NCBI GenBank assembly: GCA_937988705.1
Contig: CALKIA010000193.1
Span: 1 to 15,943 of the forward strand
Direction: 5' to 3'
Source of the DNA: an uncultured Chloroflexota bacterium
GTDB lineage: Bacteria > Chloroflexota > Anaerolineae > Aggregatilineales > Phototrophicaceae
Length of the DNA: 15,943 nucleotides
Part shown: positions 7,301-15,115 of the stretch, one piece after another
Numbering within the stretch: position 1 is the first letter of the stretch
Layout: each line of letters begins with the position of its first letter
Notes under the pieces: generated by a model
The model's input: the letters and a program-made list of their open reading frames with translations, nothing else
Database searches by the model: none
Told to the model about the DNA's origin: nothing
Position numbers and translations under genes: made by a program

Positions 7301-7964
7301 GCATGAGCGCATGCAGCGGCTTATCGCCAAAGGGCGCGTGTCCGGTGAACATTTCGTAGGCGATCACGCCGACCGAATAGAGATCGGCGGCGTAGGTGAT
7401 CGGTGCTTTCCCGCCGATAACTTCAGGCGCGGCATAGCTGATCGTGCCGCCCAAGGTCTGGACGTGGTTGAGACCGCTGGCGAGGCCGAAATCCAGCACT
7501 TTGACGACCGCTTGGCCGCCGCGTTCGATCACCAGCACATTGCCCGGTTTGAGGTCACGGTGGAGCATGCCGCGGCGATGAATATAGGCGAGCGCGCGCA
7601 GCATCTGCGCCAGCAAATCGATTTGCATGGCGAGGGGCTGGCCCGCGCCCGCCTCGCAGATGGTTTTGGCGTTGTCGAGATACTCCATCGTGAAGTACGG
7701 ACGGCGTTCGGTGTCGAAACCGTAGTCCGACACGCTGATGATGTTCGGATGGCGCAGCGAGGCCAACGCTTCGAATTCCCGAGCGAGCGTGAGGCGTAAC
7801 TCTTCCGGTTTGATCCGCTCATCGCCCAGATCGAGGGAGGCGTGGACGCGTTTCAGGGCGACGGTGTTGCCAGTCAGCCGGTCGTAAGCGCGGAAAACCT
7901 CACCCATCGCACCTTTGCCGAGGGATTCGCCGATTACATACCGCCGATTGATGATCCGACTCAA
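4356..7964 (-). CDS. Ser/Thr protein kinase fused to a STAND-type ATPase and TPR repeats
   Basis: This 1202-aa cytoplasmic signalling protein has three parts. A Hanks-type kinase domain covers residues 9-270: glycine loop GKGAMGEVF, lysine K38 in VALK, catalytic HRDLKPGN (D137), DFG at 158-160, and APE at 179-181. A P-loop ATPase follows from about 289 (FVGRETEL): Walker A GESGVGKS (318-325), Walker B LVLIIEDLHW (429-438), then GTYRDDELP and GNVFFLVE. The rest, about 675-1150, is a run of TPR-like helical repeats with recurring A-x-x-Y...A-L-x-L-R-R patterns. The layout resembles PknK-type and MalT/AfsR-like regulators, but no C-terminal DNA-binding domain is visible, so output is probably by phosphorylation or TPR contacts. 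The start is TTG at 7962-7964, preceded by GAGGT at good spacing. No transmembrane segment is evident. Stop TAA overlaps the Lrp gene's stop. All key kinase residues are present. Confidence 0.93.
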   Translation of the reverse strand: MSRIINRRYVIGESLGKGAMGEVFRAYDRLTGNTVALKRVHASLDLGDERIKPEELRLTLAREFEALASLRHPNIISVSDYGFDTERRPYFTMEYLDNAKTICEAGAGQPLAMQIDLLAQMLRALAYIHRRGMLHRDLKPGNVLVIERGGQAVVKVLDFGLASGLNHVQTLGGTISYAAPEVIGGKAPITYAADLYSVGVIAYEMFTGHAPFGDKPLHALMQHVLNTPVDLNVVPLDMRMIVGWLLTKSPEDRYASAEATISALSDVIGTKIPVDTVVTRESYLQASRFVGRETELATLVDALKQSRAGVGGAWLIAGESGVGKSRLVDELSTRALVDGALVLRSYLSETGGKPYEAWRSPLRHLVLGMQLAPLEVEVLKVIVPDIETLIAKTREADADPVITELTGEAASQRLFAMIIDLFRRQTEQLVLIIEDLHWGSESLDLLKQLIDVRLPMLIIGTYRDDELPALPERLPSAKVLPLKRLTTHEIAELTESMLGHQRRDIVEMLERETEGNVFFLVETVRALAEEAGNLDSVGPTTIPHAMLSGGVQAILRRRLSHVPPWARPLLKLAAVKGRQIELDVLSWLANSQGVDDVEAWVIDTANAAVGEVQGELWRFAHDKLRQTTLADLALGERQQLHQHVAVSIETFYSNPVLHAEELLYHWHEAGDASREVKYLIMAAERAVKVTALFDLALDLLRRALEILETKPDDPRRGNVFNLMGRTYFFLGQTDEARAYLKKALELGYPEIEAAARIALAEVEIRASHLDRANSNARLGLAYFRKTDNKSGVADALQIMAQTALETGAYAKAGIYLIEALVLRTATNDQQGLGMCHNLLGTVNLHQGMYEEARLHYDASLRIRRALGDIRGMSSTFNDLALLAQGMADYEAAWRYQEQSLALRRRIHDRHGIEVSLGNLSHLAQLRGDLDLTEQLCEEALLLQREIGDKRGMGKAFADLAVVAMNKNQDKLAQSYFEQSQNIKLEIADRPGEAIYCLNYGVYQLVHGETCAAAALFAQAQQIARELGEPYLEGCALFHAGEAAEVDGCLDDALGLLLRARTVFVTKKLPREIANTQIALARVWAAQSNFDAVFDPLHEATAIVTQLNVPSAKLRLLMAAAYVDGCLGKISAASSCLALIAKEKITERIDQFYFDRIRAEIDPTFTGMRLQPETGPSSTIDAEIARIQADAALTDNLRDRTAS

Positions 7965-7994
7965 GAGCGCTACCTCAAATCTAGCCTTAGATAG

Positions 7995-8025
7995 AGCATA
8001 TTCTCATAACTATTGTACTGTTCAA
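7995..8025 (-). promoter_or_regulatory. Weak candidate promoter for the kinase-ATPase-TPR gene
   Basis: On the minus strand TTGAAC (8020-8025) and TATGCT (7995-8000) resemble -35 and -10 boxes, but they are 19 bases apart, longer than ideal. The -10 is identical to the one predicted for the Lrp gene. The 88-base gap also has to hold the promoter of the divergent methyltransferase gene, for which I see no clear boxes. Confidence 0.25.
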
Positions 8026-8052
8026 TCCATAAATAAATGTTAACATGTGGGC

Positions 8053-9246
8053 ATGATGAAACAGATTGAACTTGAACTCACCGAGATGGTCTACGGCGGA
8101 AACGCGCTGGCGAAGGATGATGGGCGGGCGATCTTCGTGACAGGCGGCCTGCCCGCTGAACGGGTGCTGGCCACTATTACGCAAGATCGCGGACGGTATG
8201 CGTTTGCAGTTGTAGACGAAATACTGACCCCATCGCCCCACCGGCTTACACCGCGCTGCCCTTACTTTCGGGCGCGTACCTGTGGCGGCTGCCAATGGCA
8301 GCATATTGAATATGATCAGCAACTCCTTTATAAGACGAATATCGTTAAAGCGCAATTCCGCCGGATTGGGAAATTCGAGGATGCGCCCGTCCTCCCGATG
8401 ATCGCCAGCCCGGAAGCGTGGTTCTACCGGACGCATGTCACCTATCACAGCAGTTCGGCGGGTGAACTCGGCTTCATCGCGCCGGATGATCACACGATCA
8501 CTCCGATTGAGGAATGCTACATTATCCGTCCGGAACTGCTCGCCATGCGCAGTGCGATCCACGCGACCGCGGGGCGGGTGCGCTGCATGGTCGGGTCTGA
8601 TGGCAGCGAACAGGTCGTCAGTCTGAGCGATGATGCTTCCCCACTCGCCGCCGACAACGCCGACGATGAGACGATTGCGCCGCCCTCGGCGGACAAGGTG
8701 ACCTTCACGATGCACGGTGCCACGTTCCGCGTGAGCGCGGGCAGCTTCTTTCAGGTGAATTTGGCGCAGGCGGCGCGGGTCGTGGGGTTGGTGGTCGATC
8801 AACTCGATTTGAGCGGGCGCGAGCTGGTGCTCGATCTGTATGCAGGCGTCGGCTTGTTCACGGCGTTTCTGGCGCAGGGGGCAAAACACGTCATGGCGAT
8901 CGAGCTAGCGCCGAGCGCGGTCAGCGATGCGCGGCTGAATCTCGCGCACCTCACGAACGTGGACATCTACGAGGGCGCGACCGAGGTCATGCTGCCGCGG
9001 ATCAAGGGCAAGTTCGACGCCGCCGTGATCGACCCGCCGCGCGCGGGGATGCACGCGAAGGCGACCGAGGCGCTGATCGCCCTGAGCCCACGACGCATCG
9101 CGTATGTGTCGTGCGATCCGTCGACGCTGGCGCGGGATGCGCGGCTGCTCGTGAACGCGGGCTACACCTTGAAGCACGTGCAGCCGATCGACATGTTCCC
9201 GCACACCTATCACATTGAGTGCATCGCGGGCTTTGAGAAGCGGTAG
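8053..9246 (+). CDS. rlmD: 23S rRNA (uracil-C5)-methyltransferase, TrmA/RlmD family
   Basis: This 397-aa SAM-dependent enzyme transfers a methyl group to C5 of a uridine in RNA, most likely 23S rRNA. An N-terminal TRAM-like RNA-binding segment (ELTEMVYGGNALAK) covers residues 3-57. Iron-sulfur ligands are C69, C77, C80 and C155, the RumA/RlmD-type [4Fe-4S] pattern. The SAM-binding motif is VLDLYAGVGLFT (259-270), preceded by the family's FFQVN. DPPRAG (327-332), the catalytic cysteine in SCDPSTLARD (C354) and DMFPHTYHIE near the end are all present, so the enzyme should be active. Before the methylase domain there is a variable acidic linker (about 190-210). I chose ATG 8053; ATG 8056 and GTG 8047 are alternatives and none has a clear Shine-Dalgarno. 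RlmD, RlmCD and TrmFO-independent tRNA activity cannot be told apart without phylogeny, so the gene symbol is tentative. Confidence 0.88.
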   Translation: MMKQIELELTEMVYGGNALAKDDGRAIFVTGGLPAERVLATITQDRGRYAFAVVDEILTPSPHRLTPRCPYFRARTCGGCQWQHIEYDQQLLYKTNIVKAQFRRIGKFEDAPVLPMIASPEAWFYRTHVTYHSSSAGELGFIAPDDHTITPIEECYIIRPELLAMRSAIHATAGRVRCMVGSDGSEQVVSLSDDASPLAADNADDETIAPPSADKVTFTMHGATFRVSAGSFFQVNLAQAARVVGLVVDQLDLSGRELVLDLYAGVGLFTAFLAQGAKHVMAIELAPSAVSDARLNLAHLTNVDIYEGATEVMLPRIKGKFDAAVIDPPRAGMHAKATEALIALSPRRIAYVSCDPSTLARDARLLVNAGYTLKHVQPIDMFPHTYHIECIAGFEKR

Positions 9247-9249
9247 GGA

Positions 9250-9268
9250 GTTGGCAGTCAACGCCAAC
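9250..9268. other. Small hairpin just after the methyltransferase gene
   Basis: GTTGGC (9250-9255) and GCCAAC (9263-9268) form a 6-bp stem with a 7-base loop, four bases after the methyltransferase stop codon. There is no T-run, so terminator function is uncertain. Confidence 0.35.
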
Positions 9269-9283
9269 GCGACCGGTAGCTCA

Positions 9284-9345
9284 GTAGAACAGCGTGAAAT
9301 CGATTTGGGAACAGCGGACGCGATAAATCGCGTCCCTACGAAGAC
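9284..9345. repeat. Dispersed hairpin repeat 'A', copy 2 (long form)
   Basis: The hairpin arms GGACGCGAT (9316-9324) and ATCGCGTCC (9327-9335) are identical to copy 1, as is the whole 33-base core (9313-9345). The 32 bases to its left match the left flank of copy 3 at 27 of 32 positions, so the full unit is about 62 bases and copy 1 is a short form. It lies between the converging methyltransferase and ftsK genes. Confidence 0.8.
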
Positions 9346-9371
9346 CATCTCCTCTTGGCGAGGACTGCTGG

Positions 9372-9403
9372 CGCCCCTCGCCGAATTCAGGGAGGGTAGA
9401 CAG
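9372..9403. repeat. C/G-rich hairpin repeat 'B', copy 2 (decayed stem)
   Basis: This unit matches 2721-2752 at 29 of 32 positions, in the same orientation on the plus strand. Two of the three differences break the stem (CCCCTCGC against GGGAGGGT), so this copy has probably lost its hairpin. Confidence 0.65.
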
Positions 9404-9420
9404 CAAAAGCACTGTTTATC

Positions 9421-9464
9421 TCCCCTCTCCCCGCTTGCGTGGGAGAGGGGTTGGGGGTGAGGGG
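9421..9464. repeat. Long inverted repeat with G-quadruplex motif
   Basis: CCCCTCTCCC (9422-9431) and GGGAGAGGGG (9441-9450) form a 10-bp stem. The loop CGC-TT-GCG can pair further. The right arm together with TT, GGGGG, TGA and GGGG makes a four-run G-quadruplex motif at 9441-9464. The arrangement mirrors, in reverse complement, the C-rich block at 2710-2746. It lies 40 bases after the ftsK stop codon (reading ftsK's strand) and at the far end of the methyltransferase 3' region, so it could stop transcription from both sides; that role is inferred. Confidence 0.6.
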
Positions 9465-9504
9465 AACACGCGAAGAGGCTTATCCATAACTAAAGTTAGG
9501 TTAA

Positions 9505-12500
9505 TTACTTCGGCGGCGGGAGCAGCACCTCGCGCGGTTTCGCCCCTTCGACCGCTGGCCCAACGATGCCGCGTTCTTCCATCAGGTCGATCAAGCGGGC
9601 GGCGCGAGTGTAGCCGATACGCAGCTTGCGCTGAAGCAGCGACACGGAAGCACGGTTCTGCCGCCGCACGAGATCAACGGACTGGTTATACAGCGCGTCG
9701 TCCACATCGCCATCATCGTCGTCGTCGCTGCCGTAATCGTCATCTGGCTCTTGCCGCGAGAACATGTTCTGCTGCATGCGCTTGCCGTCCGACTTGAGCG
9801 GGATCGGGCTTTTGCCTTCCTCATCAAGGATCGCGCTGATGAGCGGCTTCGAGGCGGCGATGATATCCTCCTGCGACATCTGGCCGCGCCAGAAGCTCGT
9901 GATATTGCCGAGTTCAGCATCGGAAACGTACACGCCCTGCATACGCACGGGCGCGGGCGAGTCGCCGCTCATGTAGAGCATGTCACCACGACCGAGCAGT
10001 CGATCCGCGCCAGGTTGGTCGAGGATGACGCGGCTGTCCGTCCCGGACGCCACCGCGAACGCGATACGCGCCGGGAAGTTCGCCTTAATCAAGCCCGTGA
10101 CGACATCAACCGACGGGCGCTGCGTGGCGATCACGAGGTGGATGCCGGTCGCGCGGGCGAGCGCCGCGATGCGGGTGATCACGCGCTCGGTTTCGTCCGG
10201 CGCGAGCATCATCAAATCCGCCAATTCGTCGATGATTACGACGATGTACGGCAGCGGATCGGTGCCTTGCGGCAGATGCTTATTGTAGTCTTCGATATTG
10301 CGCGCGCCCGCGGTGCTGAAGCGGCGGTAGCGTTCATCCATCTCACGCGTCACCCACTTCAATACGCTGACGATGCGTTCCAGTTCGGTCACGACCGGCG
10401 CAACCAGATGCGGAATGCCGTTGTAACCCGTCAGTTCGACGCGCTTGGGGTCAACCATGATGAACTTGACCGTCGACGGCTGGTTCTTGAGGAGCAAACT
10501 GGCGATGATCGCGTTGACGCACACCGACTTACCCGAACCGGTCGTCCCGGCGATGAGCAAGTGGGGCATCGACGCGAGGTCGGCGGCGACGGGCGTCCCG
10601 TCTACGCCTTGACCGAGCGCAATGGCCAGCGGCGAATTGATCTTCTTGAACTCTTTCGACTCCAGCACATCGCGCAGGCGCACGATGGCCGATTTGTCGT
10701 TGGGCACTTCGATGCCGACGTAGCCTTTACCGGGGACAGGCGCTTCCACACGGATGGAGCGTGCGCCTAAGGCCAGTTGAATATCCTTGTCGAGCGCCGC
10801 AATCGAACTGACCTTCACGCGCATCTTTTTACCGCCGCGCACGGGAACATAATCCGGCTCGACGCCGAACTGCGTGATCACCGGGCCGGTGCGGACTTCC
10901 ACCACCCGACCGGGCGCGCCAAAACTTTCGAGCGTCTCCTGAATGGTGCGGGCGCGTTCCAGCAGCAGATTATGGTCGATCTCCTGATCCTGACCGGAGA
11001 TGATCAAATCGTCGTAGCTCGGCATCTTCCAGTTTTTCGGCGGCTTGGAACGGACGATCTTGCCTTCCAGCTCGCCAGCTTCGTTCACGCCGCCGAGGAG
11101 GCCACGCGCGGAGGGCGGCGGCGCGGTCGGGCGACCGGTCGCGATGAACGGCAGATCGTCGTCAGGTTTGCCGAATGCCGACGAGGCTTTTTCAACCGGC
11201 TTATCCGCCTTGAGCGGCGCATTGTCCTCTGGCTTGGCGTAGATGTGCGCCTTTTCCGGCGGTGCAATCGACGCCGCTGGGGCGAGCGGTGCGGCGGGCT
11301 TGTCCACCTTAAACGGCGGATCGTCGCGCTTGACCTCCTCTGACCGGCCGAAGGCTTCGCGGCGTTCCGGCATCAGCGGCTTATCCACCTTGAAGGGCGG
11401 ATCGTCGCGCTTGACCTCATCCGGCCTGCCAAACGGCGAACGGCGTTCCGGTGTCAGCGACGCGGCGGGGGTGAGTTCAGTCGGCTTCGCGGCGGGTTCG
11501 GGTTTATCGCTCTCCTCACCGCGGGCGCGCAGCGCATTCAGGCGCGTTTGCAGATCGGGGATCTCCGTCTTGGGCGTCTCCGTCGTCGCCGTTTTCGGCT
11601 TGGCAGGAGGCAGACTCGCCCATTTGCCCGTCTCGTCTTCCTCGTCGTCATCGAGGATCAAGCCACTAACGGGCTTGCGTACTTCGAGCGACCGCTCATC
11701 TGTTTTAAGCGGATCGGCGGGCTTGAACGCTGCGGCCTGCGCCTCATCCGCAATCGGCGTTTCGCCGAGTCCGAGCGGCTTACGCTCAAATGGACGCGGC
11801 TTGAGCAGATCGCCCAGACGCGCGGGCGGCGCATCATCATCTTCTTCCTCGGCACCCAACGAACCAGCCGCTGGTTTGAGCGGTTCGGCGGGTTTCGGGA
11901 CAGCGGGCTTGACCGGCGCCTCCGTGGAAGCTGCGGGTCGGGCGAACGGACTCGTCGCCTCCGGTTTAGCAGCGGCCAGCGGCGTTGCTGGTTTGACGGG
12001 CGACTCCGTCGGTTTTGCGGCCGGCGGCGGGGTTGGCGCGGCGGTCTGAGCCGTCGGAGGCGGTTCAGCGGATTTGGCCGCGGCGTCCTGCTGGCTGTAC
12101 TGCGCGATCAATTGCTCACGGCGGGAGAGCGGCGGGGCAGCGCCGCCCGTACCAGAAGCAGATCGCGCCGCAGTCGGTGCTGCGGGCGGCGCATTGGTTC
12201 CCGCGCCGAAAGTGCGCGCGAGATCGCCCCGATCGGCGGTGACTGCGGGTTTTTCGCCCGGCGCGCTCTTATCGTCTTTCTTGGCGTCATCCGGTTTCGC
12301 ACCGAACGGCAGACGACTGCTCAGACCACCGAAACGTCCGCTCTTCTCAGCATCGGGTTTAGCCACCCCCGCGCCGGGAGTCGCCGTGGTCGGTTGATCC
12401 GACATCAGCGCGGCGGCGGACTTCTCAACGGTCGCCGCTTTATCATCTTTCTTGGCCTCATCCGGCTTCGCGCCGAACGGCAACCGACTGCCCAGACCAC

Positions 12501-15018
12501 CGAAACGTCCGCTCTTCTCGGCGTCGGGCTTGGCCATTCCCGCCGTCGTCGGCTGATCGGTCGCCAGTGAGGCGGCGGGCTGCTCAATCACAGTCGTTTT
12601 ATCATCTTTTTTGGCATCATCCGGCTTCGCGCCGAACGGTAACCGACTGCCCAGCCCGCCTAAGCGACTACCAAACCCACCTTTTTCGGCATCCGGCTTG
12701 GCTGCCTCCGCGACCGGAGTCGCGGTTACGGGTTTGGGCGTATTTTCGGGATCAGGGGTGGCGGGCGTTACCACCGCCGCGGCCGCACCCGCCAGCGAGG
12801 CGGCGATCAATTCGCCGGGGCTGGGTCGATTGGCCGGTTTAGTCGTTTCCATCGGCACAGCGTCACCGCCCCGCATGGGCGCAGTGAATGTGCGGCCGCC
12901 CATCGTAATCGGAATGCTGCGTTCCGGTTCCGGCACAGGCAAGGTGACTGGCACTGCCGGCGCGGGAATCGGCGCGGGTAAGGCCGCGGTCGCCCCCGCA
13001 GGCAGGGCTTCCTGCCCTGTATCCGGTCGGCTCACGCTGATCTGCGGCAAAGCGGCCGCAGCGGCGGCAGTGGCCGCGGCTTTTTCTGCCCGGATCGCCG
13101 CGGCGCGCTGCGAACGGCGGCGCAGCGAGTCGCCAAAGCTGCGGAATAGGCTGATCACGATGATCGCCAGATCCGACGCGCTCATATTCAGGGTGAGCAT
13201 CAAGCCGATGGTCAACCACAGGACGAGCGCGAGGAAGCCGCCGATCTCGGACAGGTTGCTGATGAGCAGGAAATAGATCTCCCCACCGATGCGGCCGCCG
13301 CCTTGACCCAACTGCCACGCAATCGCCAGAAAGACGTTCTTGACTGTCCATAAGTAGTCCTGCCCCACGCCAACTTCATAGCGCATGGAGTGGACAAACT
13401 GCATGGCGACCAGCATCCCGACGAACAGCAGCGCCGCGCCGACCAGCCGCATCCGCGGGATGACGGGCGCATCATCGCCGAAATGACGCAGGATCAACAC
13501 CACGCCGATCGCGAAGATTACGATCACGACACCGATCGCGCCCCAGCCGAAGCCTTCGGAGAGCACGCGGTTGACTTCTGAGGTGAGCGCACCCTTGACG
13601 GGAGACAAGCTGCTCAACAGCAAAATCAGCGCACCGAGCACCATCGACACGCCGAGAATATCGAGTTTGTTATCAAGCGTGAGGCCGGTCGCATCGACTT
13701 TGGGCGCTTTACTGGCGCGGGACTTCTTCGCGTCGTTGTCCGCTTTGAACGGATTCAGCGCGCGCAGCCGCTCAGCCAAGGTGAGCGGAGCGCCTTTGGC
13801 GCCCGCTTTCGCCGGTGGGGTTCTGCCAGGAGCCGCCGGGGGTGTGCCGGGTTTCGCCCCGCCGCCTGATCCAAACGGCAGCTTGCCGCCGAGGATGCCG
13901 CCGCCATTGCTGGTCGAACTGGCGCTCGAACTGGTTGGCGTGCCGGGTCGCGGAACTCCGCCGCTCGTGAACGGCGACGACTTGGCGTCGGCCGGTTTGT
14001 CATCTTTCTTGTCGCCACCGCCAAAGCGATTGCCCAACCCGCCCAGCATGCCGCCGGGCTTGTTATCATCCTTCTTCGCCGCAGGCCTATCGTCTTTCTT
14101 GTCACCACCACCGAAGGGCAGGCGACTGCCGAGGCCGCCGAGCGCCCCGCCGATCCCGCCGCCCGGCTTGTCGTCCTTCTTCGGAGCGGGCTTGTCGTCT
14201 TTTTTGTCGCCGCCCCCGCCGAAGCGATTACCTAATCCACCGAGCGCGCCACCGAGGCCCGCGCTCGATTTATCACCCGGCTTCGGAGCAGGCTTCTCGT
14301 CTTTCTTGTCACCGCCGCCAAAGCGATTGCCCAACCCGCCGAACCCGCCACCAGACTTTTCATCTTTTTTGGCGTCCGGCTTCTCGTCTTTCTTGTCACC
14401 GCCGAAGCGGTTGCCGAGGTTGCCGAGATTACCAAACGCACCCGCGGGCTTCTCCTCTTTCTTATCGTCCTGCTTGTTCGCCAGACCACCGAGCGCATTC
14501 CCCACGCGGCTGAGCGGATCCTCTTTCTTCGCGGGGCTGTTATCTGTGAACGGGCCAGTTCGGGCGGGGGGAGTCGTACCGGGACGCGCTACGCCGCCGG
14601 GGGGCGGTGTGCCACCGCTCCCGCCCAGCAGCGATCCGCCGCTGGGACGATAAGGCTGAACACCGCTGCCGCCTTGTCCGCTGCCAGAACCACCAGCCCC
14701 GCCGGATGATCCGCCACCGGGCTGATTGGGACGGGGGAAATTGCTGCTGCCACCTTGCCCGCCGCCCGATCCACCCATAGCATTGGGAGAACGAACCGGG
14801 CTAGGAGTGGTGATCCCGCTGCCCGATCCACCGCCGGGAGCACCGCTGCCGCTCGTCGGCGAAGCGGGATTAGGACGCGCGGGCAGTCCCGCGCCGCGCA
14901 CACTGGCGCCGCTGCTGGAAAATGGGTTATTCGTTGATCGGCGAATCTCGCCGTCATCGTCTTGTTCGTCTTCGTAGTCGTCGTCCTCGGGATCGTAGTC
15001 TTCTTCGTACTTAGTCAT
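9505..15018 (-). CDS. ftsK: FtsK/SpoIIIE DNA translocase with very long repeat-rich N-terminus and linker
   Basis: This 1837-aa membrane-anchored ATPase should pump chromosomal DNA at the division septum and help resolve dimers. Residues 1-450 are disordered: an acidic start (DPEDDDYEDEQDDD), a Gly/Ser/Pro stretch, then five FG/lysine-aspartate repeats. About four membrane helices follow, at 452-472, 491-511, 523-542 and 578-610, with a hydrophobic stretch at 614-627. The linker, about 630-1330, is Pro/Ala-rich and holds two more repeat arrays. The motor starts near 1335 (DDLIISGQDQEIDHNLLLER): Walker A GTTGSGKS (1491-1498), Walker B VVIIDELADL with D1597 and E1598, ATQRPSVDVVTG near 1631. 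After an acidic insert the winged-helix gamma domain (SLLQRKLRIGYTRAARLIDL) ends in REVLLPPPK, as in other FtsK proteins. E. coli FtsK has 1329 residues, so this one is unusually long, mostly through low complexity. ATG 15018 was chosen; ATG 15033 and GTG 15036 lack a Shine-Dalgarno. Confidence 0.93.
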   Translation of the reverse strand: MTKYEEDYDPEDDDYEDEQDDDGEIRRSTNNPFSSSGASVRGAGLPARPNPASPTSGSGAPGGGSGSGITTPSPVRSPNAMGGSGGGQGGSSNFPRPNQPGGGSSGGAGGSGSGQGGSGVQPYRPSGGSLLGGSGGTPPPGGVARPGTTPPARTGPFTDNSPAKKEDPLSRVGNALGGLANKQDDKKEEKPAGAFGNLGNLGNRFGGDKKDEKPDAKKDEKSGGGFGGLGNRFGGGDKKDEKPAPKPGDKSSAGLGGALGGLGNRFGGGGDKKDDKPAPKKDDKPGGGIGGALGGLGSRLPFGGGDKKDDRPAAKKDDNKPGGMLGGLGNRFGGGDKKDDKPADAKSSPFTSGGVPRPGTPTSSSASSTSNGGGILGGKLPFGSGGGAKPGTPPAAPGRTPPAKAGAKGAPLTLAERLRALNPFKADNDAKKSRASKAPKVDATGLTLDNKLDILGVSMVLGALILLLSSLSPVKGALTSEVNRVLSEGFGWGAIGVVIVIFAIGVVLILRHFGDDAPVIPRMRLVGAALLFVGMLVAMQFVHSMRYEVGVGQDYLWTVKNVFLAIAWQLGQGGGRIGGEIYFLLISNLSEIGGFLALVLWLTIGLMLTLNMSASDLAIIVISLFRSFGDSLRRRSQRAAAIRAEKAAATAAAAAALPQISVSRPDTGQEALPAGATAALPAPIPAPAVPVTLPVPEPERSIPITMGGRTFTAPMRGGDAVPMETTKPANRPSPGELIAASLAGAAAAVVTPATPDPENTPKPVTATPVAEAAKPDAEKGGFGSRLGGLGSRLPFGAKPDDAKKDDKTTVIEQPAASLATDQPTTAGMAKPDAEKSGRFGGLGSRLPFGAKPDEAKKDDKAATVEKSAAALMSDQPTTATPGAGVAKPDAEKSGRFGGLSSRLPFGAKPDDAKKDDKSAPGEKPAVTADRGDLARTFGAGTNAPPAAPTAARSASGTGGAAPPLSRREQLIAQYSQQDAAAKSAEPPPTAQTAAPTPPPAAKPTESPVKPATPLAAAKPEATSPFARPAASTEAPVKPAVPKPAEPLKPAAGSLGAEEEDDDAPPARLGDLLKPRPFERKPLGLGETPIADEAQAAAFKPADPLKTDERSLEVRKPVSGLILDDDEEDETGKWASLPPAKPKTATTETPKTEIPDLQTRLNALRARGEESDKPEPAAKPTELTPAASLTPERRSPFGRPDEVKRDDPPFKVDKPLMPERREAFGRSEEVKRDDPPFKVDKPAAPLAPAASIAPPEKAHIYAKPEDNAPLKADKPVEKASSAFGKPDDDLPFIATGRPTAPPPSARGLLGGVNEAGELEGKIVRSKPPKNWKMPSYDDLIISGQDQEIDHNLLLERARTIQETLESFGAPGRVVEVRTGPVITQFGVEPDYVPVRGGKKMRVKVSSIAALDKDIQLALGARSIRVEAPVPGKGYVGIEVPNDKSAIVRLRDVLESKEFKKINSPLAIALGQGVDGTPVAADLASMPHLLIAGTTGSGKSVCVNAIIASLLLKNQPSTVKFIMVDPKRVELTGYNGIPHLVAPVVTELERIVSVLKWVTREMDERYRRFSTAGARNIEDYNKHLPQGTDPLPYIVVIIDELADLMMLAPDETERVITRIAALARATGIHLVIATQRPSVDVVTGLIKANFPARIAFAVASGTDSRVILDQPGADRLLGRGDMLYMSGDSPAPVRMQGVYVSDAELGNITSFWRGQMSQEDIIAASKPLISAILDEEGKSPIPLKSDGKRMQQNMFSRQEPDDDYGSDDDDDGDVDDALYNQSVDLVRRQNRASVSLLQRKLRIGYTRAARLIDLMEERGIVGPAVEGAKPREVLLPPPK
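11296..11451 (-). repeat. FtsK repeat array 3 (two close units in the linker)
   Basis: Two consecutive protein units share the pattern P-E-R-R-x-x-F-G-R-(P/S)-(D/E)-E-V-K-R and DDPPFKVDKP, 26-27 residues each. Two weaker copies (AKPEDNAPLKADKP and FGKPDDDLPF) follow before the motor domain. The sequences are nearly identical at protein level, indicating recent duplication. Confidence 0.8.
12268..12699 (-). repeat. FtsK repeat array 2 (three long units after the membrane domain)
   Basis: Three units of 56-57 residues (168-171 bases) carry KPDAEK...GGLGSRLPFGAKP and DDAKKDDK, with a variable Ala/Thr/Pro spacer. At the DNA level the cores are almost identical, consistent with unequal crossing-over. 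Confidence 0.85.
13981..14433 (-). repeat. FtsK repeat array 1 (five units before the membrane domain)
   Basis: Five units of about 25-35 residues share GGLGNRFGGG followed by DKKDDKPAPKKDDKP-like text. One unit has GSRLPFGGG in place of GNRFGGG, matching the form found in array 2. The arrays on either side of the membrane domain therefore have a common origin. Confidence 0.85.
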
Positions 15019-15053
15019 ATGCTCTACCCACATCACTTAAGAGGACGGAAAAC

Positions 15054-15068
15054 ACTCCCTATGGGAGT
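15054..15068. other. Small hairpin in the ftsK leader
   Basis: ACTCCC (15054-15059) and GGGAGT (15063-15068) form a perfect 6-bp stem with a TAT loop, about 36 bases before the ftsK start codon on its strand. It could be an operator or an mRNA leader hairpin. Confidence 0.35.
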
Positions 15069-15115
15069 ACGCGTGACTCTCTGCAAAGTTGCATCACCGA
15101 TAGGATAGCACAGTT

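Noticed and set aside
4155..7799. Long plus-strand open frames opposite the kinase gene (for example 4155-5174, 5202-6065 and 7296-7799)
   Set aside because: They are antisense to a protein with intact kinase, ATPase and TPR motifs. Their translations are arginine-, glycine- and alanine-rich with no recognisable domain, as expected from GC-rich shadow frames.
9269..9300. tRNA-like text 'GGTAGCTCAGT' at 9275-9285
   Set aside because: The D-arm-like string is not followed by an anticodon stem, a TTC arm or an acceptor stem, so it is not a tRNA gene.
13981..14433. CRISPR-like array in the ftsK 5' region
   Set aside because: The repeats are in-frame protein repeats of unequal length with no unique spacers.
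9751..14653. Long plus-strand open frames opposite ftsK (for example 9751-10770, 11548-12570 and 13571-14653)
   Set aside because: They mirror the repeat arrays and motor of FtsK, giving low-complexity serine/proline or arginine-rich text, and lack credible ribosome binding sites.
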